This document shows positions 51,910-60,125 of a DNA stretch of 64,000 nt, in pieces (position 1 is the stretch's first letter; each line of letters starts with the position of its first letter). The stretch is from Pedococcus cremeus (GTDB lineage Bacteria; Actinomycetota; Actinomycetes; Actinomycetales; Dermatophilaceae). Made by a program: the position numbers and the translations under genes. The DNA lies in contig NZ_FOHB01000008.1 in assembly GCF_900111375.1 (NCBI RefSeq), positions 62,001 through 126,000 of the forward strand. Direction: 5' to 3'. The notes under the pieces are model-generated. The model saw only the letters and a list, made by a program, of their open reading frames with translations. It was not told the DNA's origin and did not search any database.

Positions 51910-51929
51910 ACTAGTTCGGTGGAACTAGT
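51910..51929. promoter_or_regulatory. 8-bp inverted repeat ACTAGTTC/GAACTAGT
   Basis: Arms 51910-51917 and 51922-51929 with a GGTG spacer, in an AT-rich patch (51840-51930) that probably holds the promoter for the second riboswitch transcript. Could be an operator or a leader hairpin. Confidence 0.5.
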
Positions 51930-52084
51930 CTTCAGCGACAAGCCCGGCCCGCGCCGCCCGACCAGGAGGTCGCCCGGAGCGGACATCTGAGGGCTCGCCC
52001 CCTGAGGGCACATCACCAGTCCCCGCCAGAAGGCGGGGCGGTCCGCGCGGACGCCGAACCCCACCACGCGCGCGGGCGGCACGC

Positions 52085-52240
52085 AGAACCCCTCTTCTGG
52101 TGGTGGGGACGGAGAACCCAGGCAGTACGGACCCCCCGGCCACGTGGTCAGGGTGTCCTTGGGGTGAAGCCGCTACGCGGCCGGGCCATCTTTCGGCGCC
52201 CGAACCCGACAGGTCACTCTTCGCAGGCGGAACCGAAAGG
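52085..52240 (+). ncRNA. c-di-AMP (ydaO/yuaA) riboswitch upstream of NlpC/P60 gene 2
   Basis: The blocks CCTTGGGGTGAAGCC (52157-52171) and CCCGAACCCGACAG (52199-52212) are identical to those of the first copy and in the same order, again ahead of an NlpC/P60 gene. The upstream half differs: CCCCGCC-AGAA-GGCGGGG at 52021-52038 and CCCCACCAC/GTGGTGGGG pair across about 52059-52107. No antisense-to-ribosome-site pairing as clear as in copy 1 is visible, so the output mechanism may differ. Confidence 0.8.
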
Positions 52241-52247
52241 CCGCTCC

Positions 52248-52730
52248 ATGCTCAGTTCCCCTGTCCGCTTTCCCGTGCCCGCACGGGTCGCCTCCATCCT
52301 GATGGCCCTGTTCCTCGCGCTCGGCCTCCTCGTCGCCCCGTCCTCCACGCAGCGGGCGGACGCCGCCGTCTCTGCCACCACCAGCTACCAGGCGGTGCGA
52401 GTCGCCGCTGCCCAGAAGGGAATTCGCTACGTCTATGGCGGAGCGAGCCCCCGCACCGGGTTCGACTGCTCGGGCCTGACCAAGTACGTCTTCGGCAAGG
52501 TCGGCAAGCGCCTGCCCCGCACCGCCCAGGCGCAGTACAACGCCGCCTACAAGATCTCGCGCAAGTCCGCCCGACCGGGAGACCTCGTCTTCTTCGGCGG
52601 CTCGCGCAGCATCTACCACGTCGGGGTGTACGCCGGCGGTGGCTACATCTGGCACGCACCGCGGCCCGGCAAGCGGGTGTCGAAGGTGAAGCTGTGGACC
52701 TCGGCGGTGAAGTTCGCCCGGGTGCGCTGA
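52248..52730 (+). CDS. Small secreted NlpC/P60 hydrolase under riboswitch control
   Basis: The 160-residue protein starts at the ATG at 52248. Signal peptide about 1-41 (VASILMALFLALGLLVAPSS, cleavage near ADAAVSA), then a bare NlpC/P60 domain: Cys in TGFDCSGLTKYVFG, His in YHVGVYAGG and a third His in IWHAPRPGK. No linker or binding domain. It is a paralogue of the 39-kb enzyme with the standard catalytic third residue. Confidence 0.92.
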   Translation: MLSSPVRFPVPARVASILMALFLALGLLVAPSSTQRADAAVSATTSYQAVRVAAAQKGIRYVYGGASPRTGFDCSGLTKYVFGKVGKRLPRTAQAQYNAAYKISRKSARPGDLVFFGGSRSIYHVGVYAGGGYIWHAPRPGKRVSKVKLWTSAVKFARVR

Positions 52731-52864
52731 GCCCGTCCCCGCCGCCTCGTCGAAGGGCGCCGCGAGCCCTCCATGAGCCCGCGGCGCCCTTCGGCACACA
52801 CCCGGCCTAGGGTGGAGGTGTACGCAGCAGGGTCGTCTGCTGCAGGGTCGTCGAAGGAGTGGGC

Positions 52865-53068
52865 GTGGGCGCCAAGTCTGACCGCGAGGGGCTCTCGCTC
52901 TGGTACCGCGCGATCTACCGGATCAAGCACTTCGGCTACCAGATGTACGGTCCGGCGCAGCTCGACGAGCACAACGACCCGGTGCGGCGCTTGGAGCAGC
53001 AACGGGCCGAGAAGGTCGCCGCTGCGCGCCGGGCACGCGTCGAGCGGGAGCGCGGCAAGCAGCCCTAG
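52865..53068 (+). CDS. Small basic hypothetical protein, 67 residues
   Basis: The GTG at 52865 follows AAGGAG (52854-52859). The product has SLWYRAIYRIKHFGYQMYGPAQL then a charged helix rich in Arg and Lys. I know no domain. A TAGGGT box at 52808 may be its -10, giving a short leader. The stop region ends in a small TAGCCC repeat. Confidence 0.6.
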   Translation: MGAKSDREGLSLWYRAIYRIKHFGYQMYGPAQLDEHNDPVRRLEQQRAEKVAAARRARVERERGKQP

Positions 53069-53083
53069 CCCTAGCCGTGGCCC

Positions 53084-53461
53084 TCAGAGCGGGTTGAGGC
53101 GCGCCTTGAGCAGGCAGAACTCGTTCCCCTCGGGGTCGGCGAGCACGTGCCACTGCTCCTCACCGGTCTGACCGATGTCGGCCGGGCGCGCCCCCAGGGC
53201 CAGGAGGCGCTCGAGCTCGGCGTCCTGGTCGCGGTCGGTGGCGTTGACGTCGATGTGCAGCCGGGACTTCCCGGACTCAGGCTCGTCCCGTTGGCTGAGG
53301 ATGATGGTCGGCTGCGGGCCGCCGAAGCCCTCGCGCGGCCCGATCTCGATGCACCCCTCCTCGCGGTCGAGCACCACGAAGTCGAGGACCTCGCACCAGA
53401 ACCGCGCCAGCGCCTCCGGGTCGCGGCAACCGAGCACGAGCTCACTGATCCGACATGCCAT
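53084..53461 (-). CDS. VOC (glyoxalase/bleomycin-resistance-like) protein
   Basis: The 125-residue protein has ISELVLGCRDPEALARFWCEVLDF and LHIDVNATD, with WHVLADPEGNEFCLL at the end, the standard actinobacterial VOC pattern (DUF-type glyoxalase_6). Two beta-alpha-beta-beta-beta modules are expected. Enzymatic function unknown. It converges with the small basic protein gene. Confidence 0.88.
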   Translation of the reverse strand: MACRISELVLGCRDPEALARFWCEVLDFVVLDREEGCIEIGPREGFGGPQPTIILSQRDEPESGKSRLHIDVNATDRDQDAELERLLALGARPADIGQTGEEQWHVLADPEGNEFCLLKARLNPL

Positions 53462-53631
53462 CTGACGAGACCCTCTCTGCCTGGGGACGGCCGGGGCGGC
53501 CGCGCACGGAGCCCTGGGGCGTTGGCGCGCCCCGAGGGGAGACGCTCGCGACCGTAGCGGGTGCGGCGAGCCGGCGCGAAGGATTGTGCGCCCCGGCGAG
53601 GGGAACCCGTCCAGGCGGAGGACCGTGGGTT

Positions 53632-54456
53632 CTACGGGCTGGGCGCCAACCCGGCCTGCGCGGCGCGCAGCACGACGACCTCCAGCGGGGCCGACCTGCC
53701 CCGGAGGTCGACCCGACGGTGCTCGAGGCCCTCGGTGCTGGTGCCCGAGGCCTCGGCGGCTGCGACGCTGACGATCACCTCGCCCGCGCGGGCCAGTGAC
53801 GCCAGTCGGGCGGTGGTGTTGACCGGGTCCCCGAGCGCGGTGAAGTCGGGCACCGTCTCCGCCGGTCCCGTCGAGCCCACGAAGGCGTCGCCGGTGTGCA
53901 CCGCGGTTCCCGCCGGGATCGGGCCGGCGGGCGAGGCGTCCGAGTGGCTGGCCCGGTCGGCGAGGTCGACGGCGGCGGCGATGGCGGCGCCCGCGTGGTT
54001 GGGGCCGCTGATGCCGCCGAAGAACAGGCCGATCACCTCGTCGCCGACGATCTTGTCGACGAGCCCGTCGTGGTGCGTGATCGCGTCGGTCGCCAGGCGG
54101 TAGAACCGGTCGAGGAAGTCCTTGAACTCCTTGGGTCGCATGTGCTCGGCGAGGCTCGTCGAGCCCCGGACGTCGGAGAACAGCAGGGTGACCGGGATCT
54201 CCACCCCCGTCAGGCCGTGGTGGCGCAGCTCGGTCTCACACTTGGCGCACATGGCGGGGTTGCCGGCCGACCGGCCGAACCCGGCGGCCTTGAGCACGAC
54301 GCCGCCGACGCCTCCGAACGGCGCCAGGCACAGCTTGCAGCGCGGGTTCGCGGGGATCCGCATGAAACGGCGGCGTTCCCTGGCGAACTCGGGACTCTCT
54401 CCGAGCATGAACGACCGGACCTCTTCGGGCGTCCAGCGGTGGGCCTTGTCGGCCAT
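53632..54456 (-). CDS. Class III adenylate/guanylate cyclase with N-terminal zinc-ribbon-like region
   Basis: The 274-residue protein begins with a helical segment and a CKLC...CAKC pair (about residues 39-73) that probably binds a metal. The cyclase domain (about 86-270) has metal Asp in LLFSDVRGSTSLAEHM, DKIVGDEVIGLFFG and FTALGDPVNTTARLASLA. It resembles the Rv1625c-like soluble type rather than a receptor. No membrane helices. TACATT at 54464-54469 is seven bases before the ATG, suggesting leaderless expression. It lies downstream of the Ser/Thr kinase on the same strand. Confidence 0.87.
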   Translation of the reverse strand: MADKAHRWTPEEVRSFMLGESPEFARERRRFMRIPANPRCKLCLAPFGGVGGVVLKAAGFGRSAGNPAMCAKCETELRHHGLTGVEIPVTLLFSDVRGSTSLAEHMRPKEFKDFLDRFYRLATDAITHHDGLVDKIVGDEVIGLFFGGISGPNHAGAAIAAAVDLADRASHSDASPAGPIPAGTAVHTGDAFVGSTGPAETVPDFTALGDPVNTTARLASLARAGEVIVSVAAAEASGTSTEGLEHRRVDLRGRSAPLEVVVLRAAQAGLAPSP

Positions 54457-54558
54457 ACCGACGAATGTACGCCCGGCGCCCCATCGGCGGGAGTGCGTTC
54501 CCCGGACGCACCTTCCCGGGCGGCGCCGGCCAAGGCGGGCCTCCAGCGAGAGGGGCCG

Positions 54559-55488
54559 CTACGGCATACCGAGAACGGCGGTGTCGCCCGGCTCCGGGTC
54601 GAGGTCGGCCGCATCGGTGCGGTCGCTCTCGTTGACGTACCACGCGAGGCCGAGCCCGAGGCCGAGCATCTCGTGGTCGCCCAGGCCCAGCCGCAGGGCG
54701 ACCGCCCTGGCGTTCGGCGGCCGCTGGGCGGGGTCCTTGGCCAGGCACTCCTCGACGACGAGGGCGATGTCCTCCGGCACGTCGTCGGGCAGTGGTGGCG
54801 GCGGCTGCTGCACGTGGCACAACGCCGTGGCGATCGGCGTCTCGCGCTCGAAGGGGCGCCGTCCCGAGAGCATCTCGTGGGCGACGACGCCGAGCGCGTA
54901 GAGGTCGCTGGCGCCGGTCGCCGGTGAGCCCATGGCCTGCTCGGGGCTGATGTAGTTCGGGGTGCCCAGCAGCTCGCCGTGGCGGGTGTGGCCCGTACGG
55001 TCGAGGGCGCGGGCGATGCCGAAGTCGGTCAGCTTCACGATGCCGTCGGGCCGCAGCAGGATGTTGGCGGGCTTGACGTCGCGGTGCACCACGCGCGCCT
55101 CGTGGGCCACGCCGAGCGCCAGCGCCGCCTGGCCCATGATCGAGCGCACCTCGGCGGGAGGGAGGGCTCCGCGTTCGCGCAGCACCTTGGACAGCGGCTT
55201 GCCCGGCACGAGCTCCATGACGAGGTAGGCGAGGTGGTCCTCCTCGCCGTAGTCGAACACGGTCGCGATGTTGGCGTGCAGCAGCGAGGCGGAGTGCACA
55301 GCCTCGTCGCGGAAGCGCACCGCGAAGAGCTCCTCGTGGTCCGGGTCGGGCCGCATGACCTTGACCGCCACCTCGCGTCGCAGCACCTCGTCGTTGGCTG
55401 CCCAGACGTCGGCCATGCCGCCCGACGCCACGCGGGAGGCAAGGGTGTAGCGGCCACCGAGCACAAAGCCTTCGCTGAGCCGGTTCAC
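54559..55488 (-). CDS. Soluble Hanks-type Ser/Thr protein kinase
   Basis: The 309-residue protein is essentially one kinase domain: P-loop RVASGGMADVWAAND, catalytic-pair Lys in EVAVKVMRP, HRDVKPANILL loop, DFGIARAL, GTPNYISPEQAMG and DLYALGVVAHEML. No membrane helix or PASTA domain follows; the short tail is acidic. The GTG at 55488 follows GAGAGGGGG. Gap 55489-55844 shows no supportable gene. A functional tie to the downstream cyclase is plausible but not shown. Confidence 0.93.
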   Translation of the reverse strand: MNRLSEGFVLGGRYTLASRVASGGMADVWAANDEVLRREVAVKVMRPDPDHEELFAVRFRDEAVHSASLLHANIATVFDYGEEDHLAYLVMELVPGKPLSKVLRERGALPPAEVRSIMGQAALALGVAHEARVVHRDVKPANILLRPDGIVKLTDFGIARALDRTGHTRHGELLGTPNYISPEQAMGSPATGASDLYALGVVAHEMLSGRRPFERETPIATALCHVQQPPPPLPDDVPEDIALVVEECLAKDPAQRPPNARAVALRLGLGDHEMLGLGLGLAWYVNESDRTDAADLDPEPGDTAVLGMP

Positions 55489-55844
55489 TCCGCGCCCACC
55501 CCCTCTCCGCGGTCAGCAGCGCGCACATCCGTGTCGCCGCATGGAGCCCCGCCGCGACAGCGTAGGTCGGTATGGACCGGCCCACCCCCCGAATGCCCGA
55601 AATGGCCCGAATCATGCGCGACGAGGTATGCCGCGTCGCGCGGCACGGGCGCTGAGCGCCCGGTTCTCGGGCTCGCGTCGAGCCCGGTGGTGGCAACGGC
55701 CACAGTCATGTCTCCTGGAGTGCGCCACGGGTGGTCCACTGGCGCGGGCGACAGGAGCGTCGCTCGGGTGGAAGACATCGGGCAGGTGTTTGAGGGTTCA
55801 AGCGGAGGTTACAGCAGCCTCGGAGGGCCAGCGACCGGAGCAGG

Positions 55845-56318
55845 CTAGGCGGACGCACCCCTCCGGCCGCGCGGCTGCCGGACCGTCGGCGCGTTGGACC
55901 AGCGCCCGGTGCGCAGTCGCAGCCACACCGCCTTGCCGACGAGGAAGCCCAGGCCGGTGGCGGCTCCGATGGCGCCTCCACGCCAGTCGGTCGGCAGCAC
56001 CCAGAGGAGCGCCCTGCCGACCATCACCGCGACGAGCAGGCCGACCGACGCGGTGGCCAGCGCCGTGCCCAGCGCGGTGGCCACCGACCTGGCGCGTCGT
56101 CGCAGGGGGTAGGGGCCGTCCTCGGGCCAGGTGACCAGGGCCTCGAGCATCGTCACGAAGCCCACGGGGACGAGTGCCAGGAAGACGGCCGCGGTCACCA
56201 CGGATGGCGGGTCGGGGTCAGTGGGCGGCACGTTGGCAAGCAAGAGCGCCCCGACCAGGGCGACCGCGATGCTGGTGGCCCCGACGACGGCGACCATCCT
56301 GCGCTTCCCCCCGCGCAC
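55845..56318 (-). CDS. Small membrane protein, paralogue 1 (RGGKRR...WLRLRTGRW)
   Basis: The GTG at 56318 follows GGGAGAAG. The 157-residue protein has four helices, a basic N-terminus (RGGKRRMVAVVG) and a basic C-terminal motif AVWLRLRTGRW. The next gene shares both end motifs. No known family. Confidence 0.65.
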   Translation of the reverse strand: MRGGKRRMVAVVGATSIAVALVGALLLANVPPTDPDPPSVVTAAVFLALVPVGFVTMLEALVTWPEDGPYPLRRRARSVATALGTALATASVGLLVAVMVGRALLWVLPTDWRGGAIGAATGLGFLVGKAVWLRLRTGRWSNAPTVRQPRGRRGASA

Positions 56319-56334
56319 GCTCTCTTCTCCCGCT

Positions 56335-56586
56335 CTAGTCCGACGATGAGGCGGTCGGGCCCTGCGACCAGCGCCCCGTGCGCAGCCGCAACCACACGGC
56401 CCGGCTTGCGAGGCCGATCGTTCCCGCGGCGACGACCTGCCCCAGCTCATGCCCCCACCAGGTGTGTGGCAGGTGGGACGCGAGGGTGACATTGACCAGC
56501 ACCACGACAAGCACGCTGGCCGCGACAGTTGTCAGTACGGCGGCGACCACCCTGCGCTTCCCCCCGCGCCACTCCATGCCGGACAT
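56335..56586 (-). CDS. Small membrane protein, paralogue 2 (RGGKRR...WLRLRTGRW)
   Basis: The 83-residue protein has two helices between WRGGKRRVVAAV at the N-terminus and AVWLRLRTGRWSQGP at the C-terminus, nearly the same end motifs as paralogue 1, which follows 16 bp downstream on the same strand. It starts at the ATG at 56586 or 56577. Tandem duplication with loss or gain of two middle helices is the simplest reading. Confidence 0.62.
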   Translation of the reverse strand: MSGMEWRGGKRRVVAAVLTTVAASVLVVVLVNVTLASHLPHTWWGHELGQVVAAGTIGLASRAVWLRLRTGRWSQGPTASSSD

Positions 56587-56631
56587 CGTGACACCCCAAC
56601 CGAGGTGGTGCGGGGGATTCGGCGCGTTCGG

Positions 56632-57210
56632 CTACCGGCTGGTGACGCCCTCGACGATGAGCAGGACCCCGAACACGAGGAACGCGACGGCCGCGCCGAT
56701 CTTGATGACCCGCTCGGGCAGCTTGCGGCCGAGCAGGGCGCCGACCCCGATGGCGAGGGCGTCGGCGGCGACCATGCCGAGGGTGCTGCCGATCCACGTG
56801 CCGAACCAGCCCTCGCGGGTGGCGAGGGTGATGGTGGCGAGCATCGTCTTGTCGCCGAGCTCGGCGAGGAAGAACGCCGTGCCGACCGCCAGCAGCGCGG
56901 CGCCGGTGCTCCGGCGGGCCTTCTCCTCCTCGTCGGCGGTCAGGCTGTCACCGCGCAGCGTCCAGGCGGCGAAGACGAGGAACGCGAGGCCGGCGATGAT
57001 CGAGATGACCCACTGGCTGTCGGCGAAGGCGTTGCCGACGAGGGCGCCGATCGCCACCGACGCGAGGTGCACGACGAGGGTGGCGCCGGTGATGGCGAGC
57101 AGCACCTCCCGCACGGTGTAGCGGGCGGCGAAGGTCATCGCCATGAGCTGGCTCTTGTCACCGAGCTCGGCGACGAAGATCACCGCGGTGCTGAGCAGGA
57201 AGGCATCCAT
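56632..57210 (-). CDS. TMEM165/GDT1-family (UPF0016) divalent cation exporter
   Basis: The 192-residue protein has six helices in two repeats with the paired ExGDK motifs (FVAELGDKSQLM and FLAELGDKTMLA), diagnostic of UPF0016. Bacterial members such as MneA and MntX-like proteins export Mn2+. A Mn-type riboswitch upstream supports that here. It is divergent from mgtA. Confidence 0.92.
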   Translation of the reverse strand: MDAFLLSTAVIFVAELGDKSQLMAMTFAARYTVREVLLAITGATLVVHLASVAIGALVGNAFADSQWVISIIAGLAFLVFAAWTLRGDSLTADEEEKARRSTGAALLAVGTAFFLAELGDKTMLATITLATREGWFGTWIGSTLGMVAADALAIGVGALLGRKLPERVIKIGAAVAFLVFGVLLIVEGVTSR

Positions 57211-57299
57211 GAAATGTGTCTCCTCGTGGCCCAGCCGAGGAGAGCGCCGGAGGGACGTCCCTTCGACCAGGCACGTCCGTTGCAGAGGTACTTGTCACT

Positions 57300-57425
57300 G
57301 CAGGGGTCATGTGCTGGTCGAAAGTCTCGTCCGCCACCTTCAGGTGGCCCACCGCACCCGGACCCGAGGGTCAGTGTGTCGACGCGGCGATTGGGGACTA
57401 CTCCCTTTCGGTCCCACAGGTTACA
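57300..57425 (-). ncRNA. yybP-ykoY (Mn2+) riboswitch upstream of the exporter
   Basis: Reading the minus strand from about 57413: GACCGAAAGGGAGTAGTCCC, then GTCGACACACTGACC, then GACGAGACTTTCGACC near 57330-57315. GGGAGTAG and the CGAAAG/CTTTCG closing stem are the yybP-ykoY signatures. Mn2+ binding normally raises expression of the downstream exporter. A TAACCT box just beyond (about 57420) is a candidate -10. Confidence 0.8.
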
Positions 57426-57487
57426 CGGGGACCCGCGGTGACCTTCGACCCCTCCCGTATGCCGCGGGGGCGGCACATGCTGGTGCC

Positions 57488-60112
57488 GTGACCGTGCGCG
57501 GGCTGGCTCCGACCGAGGCGGGCGGCCAGCGAGGTGTGCCCGTCAGCGAGCTCGCCTCCCTGCCGGCCCCTGAGGTGCTGCGCCGGATGGGCAGCAGCGA
57601 TGCGGGTCTCGACGAGGGGGAGGCGGCCCGCCGCCTGGCCGCCACCGGGCCGAATGCGGTCCGCACCCACCACGCCCGCGCCGGGGCCGTGCTGCTGCGC
57701 CAGCTGCGCTCCCCGCTGCTGGTGCTGCTGGCCGGCACCGCCCTGGTCTCCTTCTTCCTCGGCGAGCAGACCGACGCCATCGTGATCGGCACCATCCTGG
57801 TCGCGAGCGTCGGCCTGAGCTTCGTGAACGAGTACCGCGCCGAACGCGCCACCGCCCAGCTGCACGCCCAGATCAGCCATCGCGTGACCGTGCTGCGCGG
57901 CGGTGTCCCCGTGCCGGTGGACGTCGTCTCGGTCGTGCCCGGCGACGTCGTGCGGCTGGTGCGGGGCGAGGTGGTGCCCGCCGACGTCCGGCTGCTCGAG
58001 GCCACCGGTCTGCAGTGCGACGAGGGCGTGCTCACCGGGGAGTCCGTCCCGGTCAACAAGGACACGGCAGCCGTCGACCCCGGCGCCGCGCTCGGTGACC
58101 TGACCTGCTGCGCCCTCATGGGCACCGTGGTGCGGCGCGGGAACGGCGTCGGTGTGGTCGTGGGGACCGGCGGTCACACCGAGTTCGGACGGGTCGCCGC
58201 GCAGCTCGGCGACCGGCAGCCCGAGACGGAGTTCCAGGCCGGGCTGCGCCGCTTCTCGGGGCTGCTGCTGCGCGTGGCGATCACGCTGATGACCGTCATC
58301 GTCGTGGCCAACGTCGTGCTGCAGCGTCCCCTGGTGGAGTCGCTGCTCTTCGCGCTCGCCATCGCCGTGGGCATCACGCCTCAGCTGCTCCCCGCGGTCG
58401 TCAGCACGAGCCTGGCCATCGGGTCGCGCGACCTGGCTCGCAGGAAGGTGCTGGTCAAGCGGCTCGTCTGCATCGAGGACCTCGGTGACATGGACATCCT
58501 CGTGACCGACAAGACCGGCACCCTCACCGAGGGCCATATCTCCCTGACGGCAGCCCTGGACCCTGCGGGCCACGACGCGGCCGACGTCCTGGCCCTGGGG
58601 CGGCTGGCCGGGGACGCGCCGGTGGACGACACGCCGTTCGACGACCCCCTCGAACAGGCCATGTGGGTCTCGCCCATCGCGCCGCGCGGGGACGACCCGC
58701 CTCGCCTCGCCGTCGCTCCCTTCGACCACGACCGGCAGCTGTCCTCCGCCCTCGTACGGGGACCCGACGGCATACCGCTGTTGGTGGTGAAGGGGGCACC
58801 GGAGACGGTGCTGGCGCGGTGCGTCGGTGTGCCGGCGGGCGCGCACGGGACCCTGGAGAACCTGTTCGCCGCCGGCGGGCGGGTCATCGCCGTAGCCACC
58901 CGGCCGGCGCGGGACCTGCGCGAGATCACGCCGTCCGACGAGAGCGGGCTCTCCCTCGCGGGCTACCTGGTGTTCCTCGACCAGCCCAAGCAGGGGGCCG
59001 CCGAGTCGCTCGAACGGCTGGCCCAGCTCGGGGTGACGGTCAAGGTGTGCACCGGCGACAACGCGCTCGTGGCGCAGAAGGTCTGCGACGAGCTCGGGCT
59101 GCCGGTCACCGGGACCCTCACCGGCAGCGATCTGGCGAGGCTCGACGAGGAGCGGCTCGTCGCCGCCGCGCAGGCCACCACGATCTTCGCGCGGGTGAAC
59201 CCGGAGCAGAAGGCGATGGTCATGCGGGTGCTGCGCCGCCAGGGTCGCGGCGTCGGCTTCCTCGGCGACGGGGTCAACGACGCGCTCGCGCTGCACAGCG
59301 CCGACATCGGCATCAGTGTCGACACGGCCGTCGACGTGGCCAAGGACGCCGCCGACGTGATCCTGCTCGAGAAGGACCTCGGCGTCCTCGCCGACGGCAT
59401 CACCGAGGGGCGCGGCATCTTCGCCAACACCATCAAGTACGTGCTGATGGGCACGAGCAGCAACTTCGGCAACATGTTCAGCGCCGCGGCCGCGTCGGGC
59501 ATCCTGAGCTTCCTGCCGATGCTGCCGTCGCAGATCCTGCTCAACAACCTGCTCTACGACTCCAGCCAGCTCGCGATCCCCACCGACCGGGTGGACCCCG
59601 AGCAGCTGCGCGCACCCTCGCACTGGGACATCGGCCTGATCCGGCGGTTCATGCTGTTCTTCGGGCCCATCAGCAGCCTGTTCGACTTCCTCACCTTCGC
59701 CATCATGCTCGGCCCGTTCCACGCCGGGCCGTCACTGTTCCGGGCCGGCTGGTTCGTCGAGTCGCTCGCCACCCAGACGCTGATCATCTTCGCCATCCGC
59801 ACCCGGCGTCCGATGCTGAGGAGCCGTCCGAGTGCGGCCCTGATGGTGGCGGCCGGGACCGTGGTGCTCGTCGGAGCATGGATACCGCTGTCACCCCTGG
59901 CTGGGCTGCTCGGATTCGCTTCTCCGCCAGCGACTTTCTACGCCATGCTGGCCGGCCTGGTGCTGGCGTACCTCGCGCTCGTCGAGCTGGCGAAGCGCCT
60001 GTTCTACGCCGAGTTCGACACCGCGCGGCCTCCACGTCCGGCCGTCCGGCCCCACCGCCGCCTGCAGCGCCGCGCCTCCCGCTTCAGCGTGGGCGGGCGC
60101 CTGCCCTCCTGA
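57488..60112 (+). CDS. mgtA: Magnesium-translocating P-type ATPase
   Basis: The 874-residue P3B-ATPase starts at the GTG at 57488. Cation-ATPase N domain (about 15-75), actuator TGES (VLTGESVPVNK), phosphorylation site DKTGTLTEG, hinge GDGVNDALALHSADIGISVD, and MgtA-specific TSSNFGNMFSAAAAS, NLLYDSSQLAIPTD. It imports Mg2+. A basic tail (RPPRPAVRPHRRLQRRAS) extends past the last helix. No Mg2+ leader is evident; the divergent gap holds the Mn riboswitch of the exporter. Confidence 0.93.
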   Translation: MTVRGLAPTEAGGQRGVPVSELASLPAPEVLRRMGSSDAGLDEGEAARRLAATGPNAVRTHHARAGAVLLRQLRSPLLVLLAGTALVSFFLGEQTDAIVIGTILVASVGLSFVNEYRAERATAQLHAQISHRVTVLRGGVPVPVDVVSVVPGDVVRLVRGEVVPADVRLLEATGLQCDEGVLTGESVPVNKDTAAVDPGAALGDLTCCALMGTVVRRGNGVGVVVGTGGHTEFGRVAAQLGDRQPETEFQAGLRRFSGLLLRVAITLMTVIVVANVVLQRPLVESLLFALAIAVGITPQLLPAVVSTSLAIGSRDLARRKVLVKRLVCIEDLGDMDILVTDKTGTLTEGHISLTAALDPAGHDAADVLALGRLAGDAPVDDTPFDDPLEQAMWVSPIAPRGDDPPRLAVAPFDHDRQLSSALVRGPDGIPLLVVKGAPETVLARCVGVPAGAHGTLENLFAAGGRVIAVATRPARDLREITPSDESGLSLAGYLVFLDQPKQGAAESLERLAQLGVTVKVCTGDNALVAQKVCDELGLPVTGTLTGSDLARLDEERLVAAAQATTIFARVNPEQKAMVMRVLRRQGRGVGFLGDGVNDALALHSADIGISVDTAVDVAKDAADVILLEKDLGVLADGITEGRGIFANTIKYVLMGTSSNFGNMFSAAAASGILSFLPMLPSQILLNNLLYDSSQLAIPTDRVDPEQLRAPSHWDIGLIRRFMLFFGPISSLFDFLTFAIMLGPFHAGPSLFRAGWFVESLATQTLIIFAIRTRRPMLRSRPSAALMVAAGTVVLVGAWIPLSPLAGLLGFASPPATFYAMLAGLVLAYLALVELAKRLFYAEFDTARPPRPAVRPHRRLQRRASRFSVGGRLPS

Positions 60113-60125
60113 CAGGGGGACGGCG

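Noticed and set aside
55485-55778. 97-codon frame upstream of the Ser/Thr kinase
   Set aside because: No ribosome site, no domain, atypical composition; it is probably the kinase leader region.
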